From: CAYVAP01 sp964343195 | GTDB taxonomy: Bacteria > Bacteroidota > Bacteroidia > J057 | Length of the DNA: 58,367 bases | Direction of reading: 5' to 3' | Assembly: GCA_964343195.1 (NCBI GenBank) | Contig: CAYFIR010000025.1 | Location: 1-58,367, forward strand | Part shown: positions 16,533 to 23,760 of the stretch, one piece after another | Layout: the number at the start of each line of letters is the position of its first letter | Numbering within the stretch: position 1 is the first letter of the stretch | Notes under the pieces: model-generated | Seen by the model: the letters and a program-made list of their open reading frames with translations, nothing else | What the model was told of the DNA's origin: nothing | Database searches by the model: none | Translations under genes and position numbers: made by a program

Positions 16533-18818
16533 CTAGAAATTGTCGAAATCGTCCGCACTGGCTGGCGGTCTGGTCTCGGTTTGTTCTTCGGTTTCTTCGG
16601 TGCGGCAGGAAAGGTCTATATTCACACCCTCAGGCTTGTCGAAGCTGAGTTGGGGCATGTTGATGATGGGATCGCTATACAGGCGCTGGTAGTACTCAGC
16701 CCATATTGGCAGAGCCATATTGGCCCCCTGTCCGTATTTGATGGAACGGAAGTGCATGCGACGGTCGGCATGGCCCACCCATACCCCAGTCACGAGGTTG
16801 GGGGTAATTCCCATGAACCAACCGTCAGACTGATTCTGGGTAGTACCGGTTTTGCCCCCGATTTCATTGCGGAATTTGTAGCGGTAGCGAAGGCGCTGTC
16901 CGGTGCCAAAGTTGACCACTCCTTTCAGCAATTCTACCATCATAAAGGCATCCTCTTCGTTCATTACCCGCTTTTCCTCCGGTACAAATCGGGCGAGTAC
17001 TTTCCCGTTTTTGTCTTCAATTCTGGTAATGAAAACCGGCGTACGGTTCACGCCCATGCTGGCAAAAGTGGTGTAGGCATGGGTCAGTTCATAAACTGTC
17101 AGGTCAGTGGTTCCCAGGCACAGGGAAGGCACCTCGTCAAGCTCTGATTCGATGCCCAGTTTATAGGCAAATTCTGCGACAGCCTGAGGACCAACGGCTT
17201 TCATCAGGCGGGCGGTGATCAGGTTAACGGAGTTGGCGAGTCCGTGCCGAAGGGTCATTTTTCCTCCGATGTCCCCATCAGCATTTTTGGGTGTCCATCG
17301 TCCGCCACCTTCATTTTCAAAGGTTACGGGCTGATTAAGCTCGATGGTACAGGGGGTATAGCCAGCTTCTACTGCGGTGCCATAGACGAATGGTTTGAAG
17401 GTCGATCCGACCTGTCGTTCACCCTGACGGACGTGGTCGTACTTGAAGTAGTTGAAGTCGATTCCGCCAACCCAGGCCTTAATGTAGCCGGTTCGTGGGT
17501 CGATGGATACCATGCCGGATTCCAGGAACCGTGCATAATACCTTAGGGAATCGGTTGGGGTCATGACAGTGTCAATGTCTCCATCCCAGCTAAAGACCCG
17601 CATGGCTACCGGCTCGCGGAATTCTGCTTCAATCTCGGACTCACTCTTCCCGGCGCGTTTGGCATTGCGGTATCGGTCAGACTTGCGCTTGAGGTCGATG
17701 AGAATGGACGGGTCACGGTTCATTAGAATCCGTCCGTAATTCTCTACCCGATCAAAATCGGCCTGTAGTGAGCGCAGATGGCCATACATGGCATTTTCTG
17801 CGTGGGCCTGCATCCTGGCATCAATGGTCGTGTAAACGCGGAGTCCGTCGGTGTAGATGTTATAGGATTCACCAGTCTCTTTTTCCTGCTCGATGCACCA
17901 CTGCTTTAGCCATTCCCGGACATACTCGCGGTAATACGGTGCCAATCCTTTTACGTGGGCCTGCTCCTGAGTAGCCAGTGAAGCTTCAAGAGGAATGCTC
18001 TTAATGCTGTCTATGCTGACCTGGGTAGAATCCAGAAAATCATACTTGACCATCTGGTCTATGATGGTATTGCGGCGATTGAGGGTACGTTCCGGGTAGC
18101 GGAAGGGATTGTACACCCCCTGTCCCTTTAGCATTCCCACCACCAGGGCAGCCTCTTCAACGGTAAGGTCCTGCGCGGTCTTGTCAAACAGCCGGTTGGC
18201 TGTGGTTTCGATGCCATAAGAGGTGCCGTAGATGTTTACGGTATTGAGGTAGGCCTCCATGATCTCCCGCTTGGTGAAGCGGCGCTCAATGTAGGCTGAT
18301 ACCAGGTACTCTTTAACCTTGCGGACATATTTGTTTTCATTGCCCACTTCGTCATACAGGTTCCGGGAAAGCTGCATGGTTATGGTGGACCCCCCCCGTA
18401 CTTCGTCTCCCAGGATGATGTCTTTAAGGATGGAGAAAAAGGATCGGGGATCAATTCCGGAGTGGTCGTTGAAGCGGACATCCTCCGTTGCGATGAGGGC
18501 ATCCACGACGTAGGGAGAAATCTGGTTCAGCTGCAGGTTCATCCGGTTTTCCCGCGAGTAGTACTTGTGCAGGATTTGACCATCAGAGGAAATCAGCTGG
18601 GTGGACTGGTCTGAGTTCGGGTTTTCGATCTCGCTGGTAGAGGGAAGGTCGAATGCCAGTACGATCAGGAAAATCAGGACAGCCAATGCCCCCAGTCCTA
18701 CGAAGCTGAAAAACAGACGTCGCGGCCATTTAAAGCTCCTCTTTTTGGGCTTGGAGCTATTGTCGGGCGTAGGGGTAGTCGGAGTGGAATTCTGATCAGG
18801 TGAGATGTTTTCGCTCAT
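16533..18818 (-). CDS. Penicillin-binding protein 1A (bifunctional transglycosylase/transpeptidase)
   Basis: Class A PBP that polymerises and crosslinks peptidoglycan at the inner membrane. A cytoplasmic Pro/Ser/Lys-rich tail precedes one membrane helix (about 34-56). The GT51 domain has catalytic Glu112 in ATEDVRF and the GGSTITMQL motif. The transpeptidase domain has SxxK at Ser472-Lys475 (GSTFKPF), SVN at 530-532 and KTGT at 656-659, all intact. The C-terminus is a short acidic Glu/Thr-rich tail. At 761 residues the length is normal. It appears monocistronic. Confidence 0.95.
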   Translation of the reverse strand: MSENISPDQNSTPTTPTPDNSSKPKKRSFKWPRRLFFSFVGLGALAVLIFLIVLAFDLPSTSEIENPNSDQSTQLISSDGQILHKYYSRENRMNLQLNQISPYVVDALIATEDVRFNDHSGIDPRSFFSILKDIILGDEVRGGSTITMQLSRNLYDEVGNENKYVRKVKEYLVSAYIERRFTKREIMEAYLNTVNIYGTSYGIETTANRLFDKTAQDLTVEEAALVVGMLKGQGVYNPFRYPERTLNRRNTIIDQMVKYDFLDSTQVSIDSIKSIPLEASLATQEQAHVKGLAPYYREYVREWLKQWCIEQEKETGESYNIYTDGLRVYTTIDARMQAHAENAMYGHLRSLQADFDRVENYGRILMNRDPSILIDLKRKSDRYRNAKRAGKSESEIEAEFREPVAMRVFSWDGDIDTVMTPTDSLRYYARFLESGMVSIDPRTGYIKAWVGGIDFNYFKYDHVRQGERQVGSTFKPFVYGTAVEAGYTPCTIELNQPVTFENEGGGRWTPKNADGDIGGKMTLRHGLANSVNLITARLMKAVGPQAVAEFAYKLGIESELDEVPSLCLGTTDLTVYELTHAYTTFASMGVNRTPVFITRIEDKNGKVLARFVPEEKRVMNEEDAFMMVELLKGVVNFGTGQRLRYRYKFRNEIGGKTGTTQNQSDGWFMGITPNLVTGVWVGHADRRMHFRSIKYGQGANMALPIWAEYYQRLYSDPIINMPQLSFDKPEGVNIDLSCRTEETEEQTETRPPASADDFDNF

Positions 18819-19260
18819 ATCTTGGATGAGGTTTCGTGTGATGGGAGTAGGACCATCTATTCTGCTAATTTACGGGGAGGGAAGGGATTTTGCCAGATGC
18901 TTTGAGAATCTGAGGTGACTGTTCCTTTATTCGCGTACTTCGGCAAATATTATTCCCAAAAGGGATCGATCAGGTAGCTCAAAGGCAATTTCAATTATCT
19001 GCTGGTTTCGTTTTTGCTCAACGAATCCTGAATTAAATGGTTGGAAGTCCTGTGTTTTTTTCGCGGGGTGCTTTCCCGCAAACCTACAGTCCAAAATAGC
19101 AAGGCAGTCGCAAGGTCCGACCCTTCCAGGGGCGATTGGCATTTGGCACCAAATCGAAAAGGTTGAAATGCTAGGCGGTTCCCAATAGGGTTCAGTTGCA
19201 TTTTCAACCCCTCTGGTGTATTTTACGTATATCTATTGCGTCGAATCAGAGGCAGCTAGT
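18819..19260. other. 442-bp intergenic region between divergent genes
   Basis: No supported gene or RNA. One small GCGGG/CCCGC hairpin lies at 19063-19079. Short open frames on the minus strand here have no recognisable domain, and I regard them as chance. The promoters for PBP1A and the glycine-zipper gene must lie here; no clear -7 box was found. Confidence 0.4.
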
Positions 19261-19968
19261 ATGAGTGAAAAGCATTTCCATCAAAATTTTTCCCCTTCAA
19301 ATGATATTCCTGTAGAGGTGCTGGATTCTCCTCTGGAGCCAGAACTTCCCATCGCAGCGGATATCGGTATCAATGCTGCGGTGGCTGCGGTGATGTCCGG
19401 TCTCAACGAAATGATGAGAGAAGGGGGTAAAAGCATTGAAGATTTTCGTGCTGGAAAAATAGACGAGAAACAGTTTACCTATCGCTTGGTCCACAAAGCT
19501 ACCGAGGCGGCTACCCGCAACGGAATCCGCACAGGATCCGCTCTCGTTATGAGTGAAGGGGCTAAAAAAGTGCTGACCAAAGCGTTTGGGAAAGCGCTGG
19601 TAAAGCGCCTGAGCCGCTACAACCTGATTACAGCCATCTGCTTTGGAATGGTTGATCAGGGGCGTCATACGCTTGATCTCGCCAATGGCAAGATGGACAC
19701 CCGTGAATACAAAGTGAAATCGGTAGAGAATGTCGGCGGAACTGGTGGAGCCATTAGTGGAGCTACTGCCGGAGCTGTCCTGGGATCTGTTGTGCCAGGG
19801 CTGGGTACTGCCGCTGGGGGAATGCTTGGCTACATGATGGGCATGCTGGGTGCCATGGGCGGAGGTGCACTGGGCCGCTCTCTGGGCGAAAAATGGTTTC
19901 CCGGAGATGGCAATGATAGTGGGCCCTCTTCCCCGATCAATCGAATCGATATTCCCATAGGAGACTGA
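19261..19968 (+). CDS. Hypothetical protein with C-terminal glycine zipper
   Basis: I do not recognise the family. The first 150 residues or so are soluble and helical (NAAVAAVMSGLNEMMREGGK, then KKVLTKAFGKALVKRLSRYN). A long glycine-zipper segment follows, from about residue 160 to 215, with repeated GxxxG/A spacing (GGAISGATAGAVLG, GMLGYMMGMLGAMGGG), the pattern of membrane-inserting or self-associating helices. There is no signal peptide. I start at ATG 19261; an upstream ATG at 19216 would add 15 residues of unlikely sequence. It is flanked downstream by a clear terminator. A membrane-perturbing or channel-like role is speculation. Confidence 0.7.
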   Translation: MSEKHFHQNFSPSNDIPVEVLDSPLEPELPIAADIGINAAVAAVMSGLNEMMREGGKSIEDFRAGKIDEKQFTYRLVHKATEAATRNGIRTGSALVMSEGAKKVLTKAFGKALVKRLSRYNLITAICFGMVDQGRHTLDLANGKMDTREYKVKSVENVGGTGGAISGATAGAVLGSVVPGLGTAAGGMLGYMMGMLGAMGGGALGRSLGEKWFPGDGNDSGPSSPINRIDIPIGD

Positions 19969-20009
19969 GATTTCGCATTGTGAGTGGATAAAAAGACCCG
20001 GAAATTTGA

Positions 20010-20056
20010 GCTGACAATCAGGCGACCATTGCCTAAGGTCAGCCTTTTTATTTTTG
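20010..20056 (+). terminator. Terminator after the glycine-zipper gene, overlapping a -7-like box
   Basis: GCTGAC (20010-20015) pairs with GTCAGC (20038-20043) with an inner AGGC/GCCT pair, followed by CTTTTTATTTTT. The T-tract contains TATTTTTG (20049-20056), a perfect TAnnTTTG box placed 20 bp before the next gene. Confidence 0.75.
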
Positions 20057-20076
20057 AATAAAATATACGTTAGGAT

Positions 20077-20643
20077 ATGAAACTGCTTTCGATTATTGGC
20101 TCTGGATTGATACTGGCAGGCCTGTTAATGGGGATGCTGCCACATGACCATGAAGTAGCCCCTTCTACGGAAGAAATGCGCTGGTACACCATTGAGGAGG
20201 TGATCCAGATCAAAAAGGACAACCCCAACGATGATAAAGCCGTGTTCATCGACGTCTATACGGACTGGTGCGGCTGGTGCAAACGCATGGATGCCACGAC
20301 TTTCAAAGACGAGCGGGTACAGGAAATCCTGTCAAGTGAATACTATCCTGTGAAATTTGATGGCGAAGCACGTCGGGACATTGAGTTTCAGGAGACAGTC
20401 TTCAAATATGTGGCAAGTGGACGTCGTGGGTACCACGAGTTGGCGGCAGCCCTGCTACAGGGAAAGATGTCTTACCCGACTGTTGTTTTTCTCGACGCCA
20501 ACATGAATATGATTCAGCCGTTACCGGGCTTCCGACAGGCAAATGAAATACTGCCTATCCTGCATTACATTGGCAAGGAGGTCTATCAGGAAAAGGCCTG
20601 GCCAGAATTTCAGGCGGAATGGCAAGCCGCCAATGGCGAATAG
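20077..20643 (+). CDS. Exported thioredoxin-family protein
   Basis: Periplasmic thioredoxin-fold protein, probably a thiol oxidoreductase. A hydrophobic N-terminal leader (about 1-22) is followed by the thioredoxin core, with the redox motif in YTDWCGWCKRM (Cys-Gly-Trp-Cys, about 66-69) and the cis-Pro strand SYPTVVFLD. This CGWC form is typical of the thioredoxin-like/DUF255-related branch. The length (188) is normal. It is terminated by a repeat element facing the thioesterase gene. Confidence 0.9.
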   Translation: MKLLSIIGSGLILAGLLMGMLPHDHEVAPSTEEMRWYTIEEVIQIKKDNPNDDKAVFIDVYTDWCGWCKRMDATTFKDERVQEILSSEYYPVKFDGEARRDIEFQETVFKYVASGRRGYHELAAALLQGKMSYPTVVFLDANMNMIQPLPGFRQANEILPILHYIGKEVYQEKAWPEFQAEWQAANGE

Positions 20644-20667
20644 ATGTTGATCGGTAAGCGGTTAAGC

Positions 20668-20760
20668 ACCTAGACAATAGAAATAAGGTATGAAGGGTAT
20701 GGGGAAATGAAGGGAAATCGCTACTCCATACATACCTCCATACCTCCATACCTCTCATAA
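20668..20760. repeat. Octamer-armed hairpin element, family 3, copy 1
   Basis: Three tandem CATACCTC units (20731-20754) are complementary to GGTATGaagGGTATGG (20687-20702). The core holds GGGAAATCGCT. The reverse complement of 30413-30500 aligns with it through GGTATGAAG, the AAATCGCT core and the CATACCTCCATACCT array. It lies between convergent genes. Confidence 0.8.
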
Positions 20761-20782
20761 TTAGCTATCTCTGCTCTCCTAC

Positions 20783-21193
20783 TTATTCCGCCCAATGCTG
20801 GTCTACTGCGGCCTGTACGAAGTCTGGTACTCGTACGGGTCGCATTTTTATTTTGTCCACAAATGCAAGTCGAACAAGGCCGGTTGCCAGCAGTTGCTCC
20901 GCTTCGTTGATCACTTCATAGTGAAAGAGGAGGCTGCTTCGGGGCTTCTCCGGAATTGTCGTGCGGATGGTCAGGAGGTCGTCGTAGTGCCCAGGGCGCT
21001 TATAGTTAACGTTGAGCTCACTCACAGGCATCATGATACCTTTCTCCTCAACCAGCTTGTAGGGAATCCCTATGGCTCGTACGGTCTCCACACGACCTAC
21101 TTCGAAGTACTCGGCGTATTTTCCGTAATATACGTAGCCCATCTGGTCTGTCTCGCCGTAGCGCACGCGCAGCTGGGTGTCATGGGTAATCAT
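20783..21193 (-). CDS. Acyl-CoA thioesterase, YbgC/4HBT family
   Basis: Hotdog-fold thioesterase of the 4-hydroxybenzoyl-CoA type, hydrolysing acyl-CoA in the cytoplasm. The catalytic signature is at the N-terminus: RVRYGETDQMGYVYYGKY, with the conserved Asp followed by GxVxxxxY. Length 136 matches YbgC proteins. The acyl chain preference is not readable. There are no tol-pal genes nearby, so the ybgC label is avoided. It converges on the thioredoxin gene across a family 3 repeat. Confidence 0.92.
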   Translation of the reverse strand: MITHDTQLRVRYGETDQMGYVYYGKYAEYFEVGRVETVRAIGIPYKLVEEKGIMMPVSELNVNYKRPGHYDDLLTIRTTIPEKPRSSLLFHYEVINEAEQLLATGLVRLAFVDKIKMRPVRVPDFVQAAVDQHWAE

Positions 21194-21282
21194 GTGAGTC
21201 TTTGAATAGGTGGCCCTCCCTCTCTTTTAGGAGCATGTAAATAACAAATCGCGAATCACCAATCCGCCTGCCTACTGGAAAG

Positions 21283-21399
21283 AATTCGAAATTTTCCGCT
21301 CTGCGGGATTTCGCTGTGCTCAACGTGATTGAAAGTGTTGCTGGTGAGCACTTTACGCGAATTTCGGATGGTCAATTACGTAATTCCGCAGGCACTACA
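21283..21399 (-). repeat. Composite dispersed repeat: family 4 hairpin plus family 2 core
   Basis: The right part (21320-21399) aligns for about 80 bases with the reverse complement of 48718-48810, including an identical 22-base core starting GTGATTGAAAGTGTTGC. The left part (21283-21324, read on the minus strand) matches 34455-34500 through GAGCACAGCGAAATCCCGC. CGAAATT/AATTTCG form its outer arms. The conserved right boundary coincides with the ychF stop codon (21395-21397). Confidence 0.85.
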
Positions 21400-22492
21400 C
21401 ATTGAAGCGGAAGTGCATGATGTCGCCGTCTTCCACGACGTATTCTTTCCCTTCAACTCCGAGCTTCCCGGCTTCTTTTACCGCTGCCTCAGACTTGTAC
21501 TCCAGCATATCTGCATATTTAATCACTTCGGCACGAATAAACCCACGCTCAAAGTCGGTGTGGATGACACCAGCAGCCTGAGGAGCCTTGGTTCCCTTGT
21601 GGATGGTCCACGCACGAACTTCCTTCTCGCCAGCGGTGAAGTAGGTGTCGAGCCCGAGGAGGTCATATGCAGCGCGGATCAGCTTGGCCAGACCTGGCTC
21701 TTCCAACCCGACACTTTCCAGAAATTCCTGTTTCTCTTCTTCCTCTTCGAATTCGATCAACTGTTCTTCAAACGCTGCCGAAACCACCATGATCCCAGCA
21801 TCCTCATCCTTTACTGCCTCACGCACCTGCTCTACATAGGCATTGCCATCCGGCAGGCTGCCTTCGTCCACATTGCAGATATACAGTACCTTTTTGGCGG
21901 TTAGCAGCCCGAGCTCTGCGACTACTTCCCATTCCTTCTCGTTGGCTTCAATGGTGCGGGCGTTCTTGCCTTCTTCGATGTGGTCGATAAATCGTTGGAC
22001 GATCTCCACCTCTTTCATTGCCTCCTTGTTGCCCCCTTTGGTCAACTTTTTGGTGCGGTCGAGCTTCTTTTCGAGGCTCTCCAGGTCTTTGAATTGCAGC
22101 TCTGTATCTATGATTTCCTTGTCTCGGATCGGATCCACAGAGTTTTCAACGTGAACGATATTGCCGTCATCAAAGCAACGCAGCACGTGCAGGATGGCCT
22201 CACATTCACGGATATTGGAAAGGAATTTATTTCCCAGGCCTTCTCCTTTACTGGCACCCTTTACCAGACCCGCGATATCCACAATCTGTACCACAGTAGG
22301 CACTGTTTGCTTGGGCGTAATCAGTTCGGTAAGCTTATCCAGGCGAGGGTCAGGTACCGGAATCATGCCGACATTTGGCTCGATGGTACAGAATGGATAG
22401 TTGGCCGACTCGGCCTTGGCGCTCGAAAGCGAGTTAAACAGGGTTGATTTCCCAACGTTAGGCAGGCCAACAATGCCGCATTTGAATCCCAT
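21395..22492 (-). CDS. ychF: Redox-regulated ATPase YchF
   Basis: Obg-related P-loop ATPase that binds ribosomes and affects stress responses. G1 is GLPNVGKST (8-16). G3 is DIAGLVKGASKGEGLG. G4 is NVDE instead of NKxD, which explains the ATP preference of the family. A coiled-coil insertion follows G3 and the TGS domain is C-terminal, ending in HFRFNV as usual. Length 365 is normal. It is flanked by fragments of the same repeat family on both sides (21283-21399 and 22499-22527), the downstream one supplying its stop codon. Confidence 0.97.
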   Translation of the reverse strand: MGFKCGIVGLPNVGKSTLFNSLSSAKAESANYPFCTIEPNVGMIPVPDPRLDKLTELITPKQTVPTVVQIVDIAGLVKGASKGEGLGNKFLSNIRECEAILHVLRCFDDGNIVHVENSVDPIRDKEIIDTELQFKDLESLEKKLDRTKKLTKGGNKEAMKEVEIVQRFIDHIEEGKNARTIEANEKEWEVVAELGLLTAKKVLYICNVDEGSLPDGNAYVEQVREAVKDEDAGIMVVSAAFEEQLIEFEEEEEKQEFLESVGLEEPGLAKLIRAAYDLLGLDTYFTAGEKEVRAWTIHKGTKAPQAAGVIHTDFERGFIRAEVIKYADMLEYKSEAAVKEAGKLGVEGKEYVVEDGDIMHFRFNV

Positions 22493-22498
22493 AGGTAG

Positions 22499-22527
22499 AA
22501 ATTCGTGATTCGAAGTTCGTGAATTAC
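22499..22527. repeat. Family 2 arm fragment upstream of ychF
   Basis: AATTCGTGATTCG followed by AGTTCGTGAATTAC is built from the same ATTCG(T)(A/G)ATTCG unit as the arms at 48755-48832. A similar fragment, ACGAATTACGAATCAC, is at 41452-41467. Confidence 0.5.
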
Positions 22528-22568
22528 TGAAGTCAGCATTCTGGATTTTGCTGATTCAGACGGCAAAA

Positions 22569-23309
22569 TTAGGTATTTTTCTCCGAAAAATGTGCCCCAT
22601 AAAGTGATTCCAGTCGATCTCTGTCAAATTGGGGATTTTTTTCATCCATAACCACGGCACCGTCCCGAATTCCGATGGTTCTGGTACGCTGACAGGGCTC
22701 AAGGTGATGGGTGGAGCAGATGAGGGTTTTGCCTGACTGTGCCAAATCAAACATCAGTTCAAAAATATGATCTCTGGCGAAGGGGTCCAGAGATTGGACG
22801 GGTTCATCGAGCAAAATCCAGTCGGTATTCTGGGCGAGGGCACGGGCTATGGCTACCTTCTGTTGCTCTCCACCGGAGAGTTCGTTTACCAGTCTGCCCT
22901 GAAAACTAGTTAGTTGAAGGCGGCTCAGGGCCTGCTCGGTGGCGCGATGATCTTCAGGCGAATACTGGCCCAGCCAGTTGAGATATGGAAATCGACCCAT
23001 TAGCACATAGTCAAACACCCGGAGAGGCAATCTGGGAGAGACTTTCTGAGGGACCCAGGCAAGATGCCGGGCTATCTGACGGGCATGTAAGTTTCCCAGT
23101 GATTCTGTCCCCAAAGCAATGGTTCCCTGGTAGGGAAGTAGCTGGGCAATCGACTTGAGAAAAGTGGTTTTGCCGCTACCGTTGGGACCGATGACGAAGT
23201 GCAGCTGGTTTGGGGCGAATGTCAGGTTGAGCTGACTTAATACCACACGACTCCCGAGGCTAACGGAAAGATCCGTCACCGTCAGGAGTCGGTTATCTTT
23301 ATTACCCAC
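22569..23309 (-). CDS. ABC transporter ATP-binding protein (iron/cobalamin type)
   Basis: Nucleotide-binding subunit of a FecE/BtuD-type importer. Walker A is GPNGSGKT (41-48), the Q-loop is VPQK, the signature is LSGGEQQ (144-150), and Walker B with catalytic Glu is WILLDE (164-169). The H-loop is in CSTHH. Length 246 is normal. The cognate permease and binding protein are probably the pair at 28376-30353, which lack their own ATPase; two large unrelated genes lie between. It is 5 bp from the frame of the DUF2795 gene upstream, so these two may be co-transcribed. Confidence 0.92.
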   Translation of the reverse strand: MGNKDNRLLTVTDLSVSLGSRVVLSQLNLTFAPNQLHFVIGPNGSGKTTFLKSIAQLLPYQGTIALGTESLGNLHARQIARHLAWVPQKVSPRLPLRVFDYVLMGRFPYLNWLGQYSPEDHRATEQALSRLQLTSFQGRLVNELSGGEQQKVAIARALAQNTDWILLDEPVQSLDPFARDHIFELMFDLAQSGKTLICSTHHLEPCQRTRTIGIRDGAVVMDEKNPQFDRDRLESLYGAHFSEKNT

Positions 23310-23314
23310 CCTTC

Positions 23315-23533
23315 TTAGTATTCGTCCTCATTGAAGAGGAAGTCCTCGCGAGATGGGTAATCTGGCCAGATTTCTTCGATATTTTCGTATGGATTGTCCT
23401 CCTCCAGTTGCTCCAGGTTCTCCACTACCTCCATAGGTGCGCCTGATCTCAATGCATAATCGATCAGCTCATCTTTAGTAGCCGGCCAGGGTGCATCTTC
23501 CAAATAAGTTGCTAGCTCCAGTGTCCAATACAT
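23315..23533 (-). CDS. DUF2795 domain-containing protein
   Basis: Small acidic cytoplasmic protein of about 72 residues, very widespread in Bacteroidota and of unknown function. MYWTLELATYLEDAPWPATK and the LENLEE-like acidic helix are the family pattern, as is the acidic C-terminus ending NEDEY. I start at ATG 23533; the longer frame to 23599 adds a basic peptide absent from family members. It lies immediately upstream of the ABC ATPase. Confidence 0.88.
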   Translation of the reverse strand: MYWTLELATYLEDAPWPATKDELIDYALRSGAPMEVVENLEQLEEDNPYENIEEIWPDYPSREDFLFNEDEY

Positions 23534-23760
23534 AAAAGTTCCGTTTTGGGCCTTATTTTTTAGGCGACGCAAAAATAAAATTTTTCGTTTCAGAGTCAAC
23601 CCTATTCAGAGGGAATTTTCTGAGGAAGTCAACGACGCCTGTTGGGAAATGTTGCGAAGGTGACGATCAATGGGAAGAATTAAAGGGATAATACCTGTGA
23701 TCCAAAATAATGCGTATTTTTACCTGATATGCTTGCCATCATTGACAGCAGGATAACTAC

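Noticed and set aside
18927..19142. 71-residue minus-strand open frame upstream of the glycine-zipper gene
   Set aside because: No domain and no start or codon pattern like neighbouring genes.
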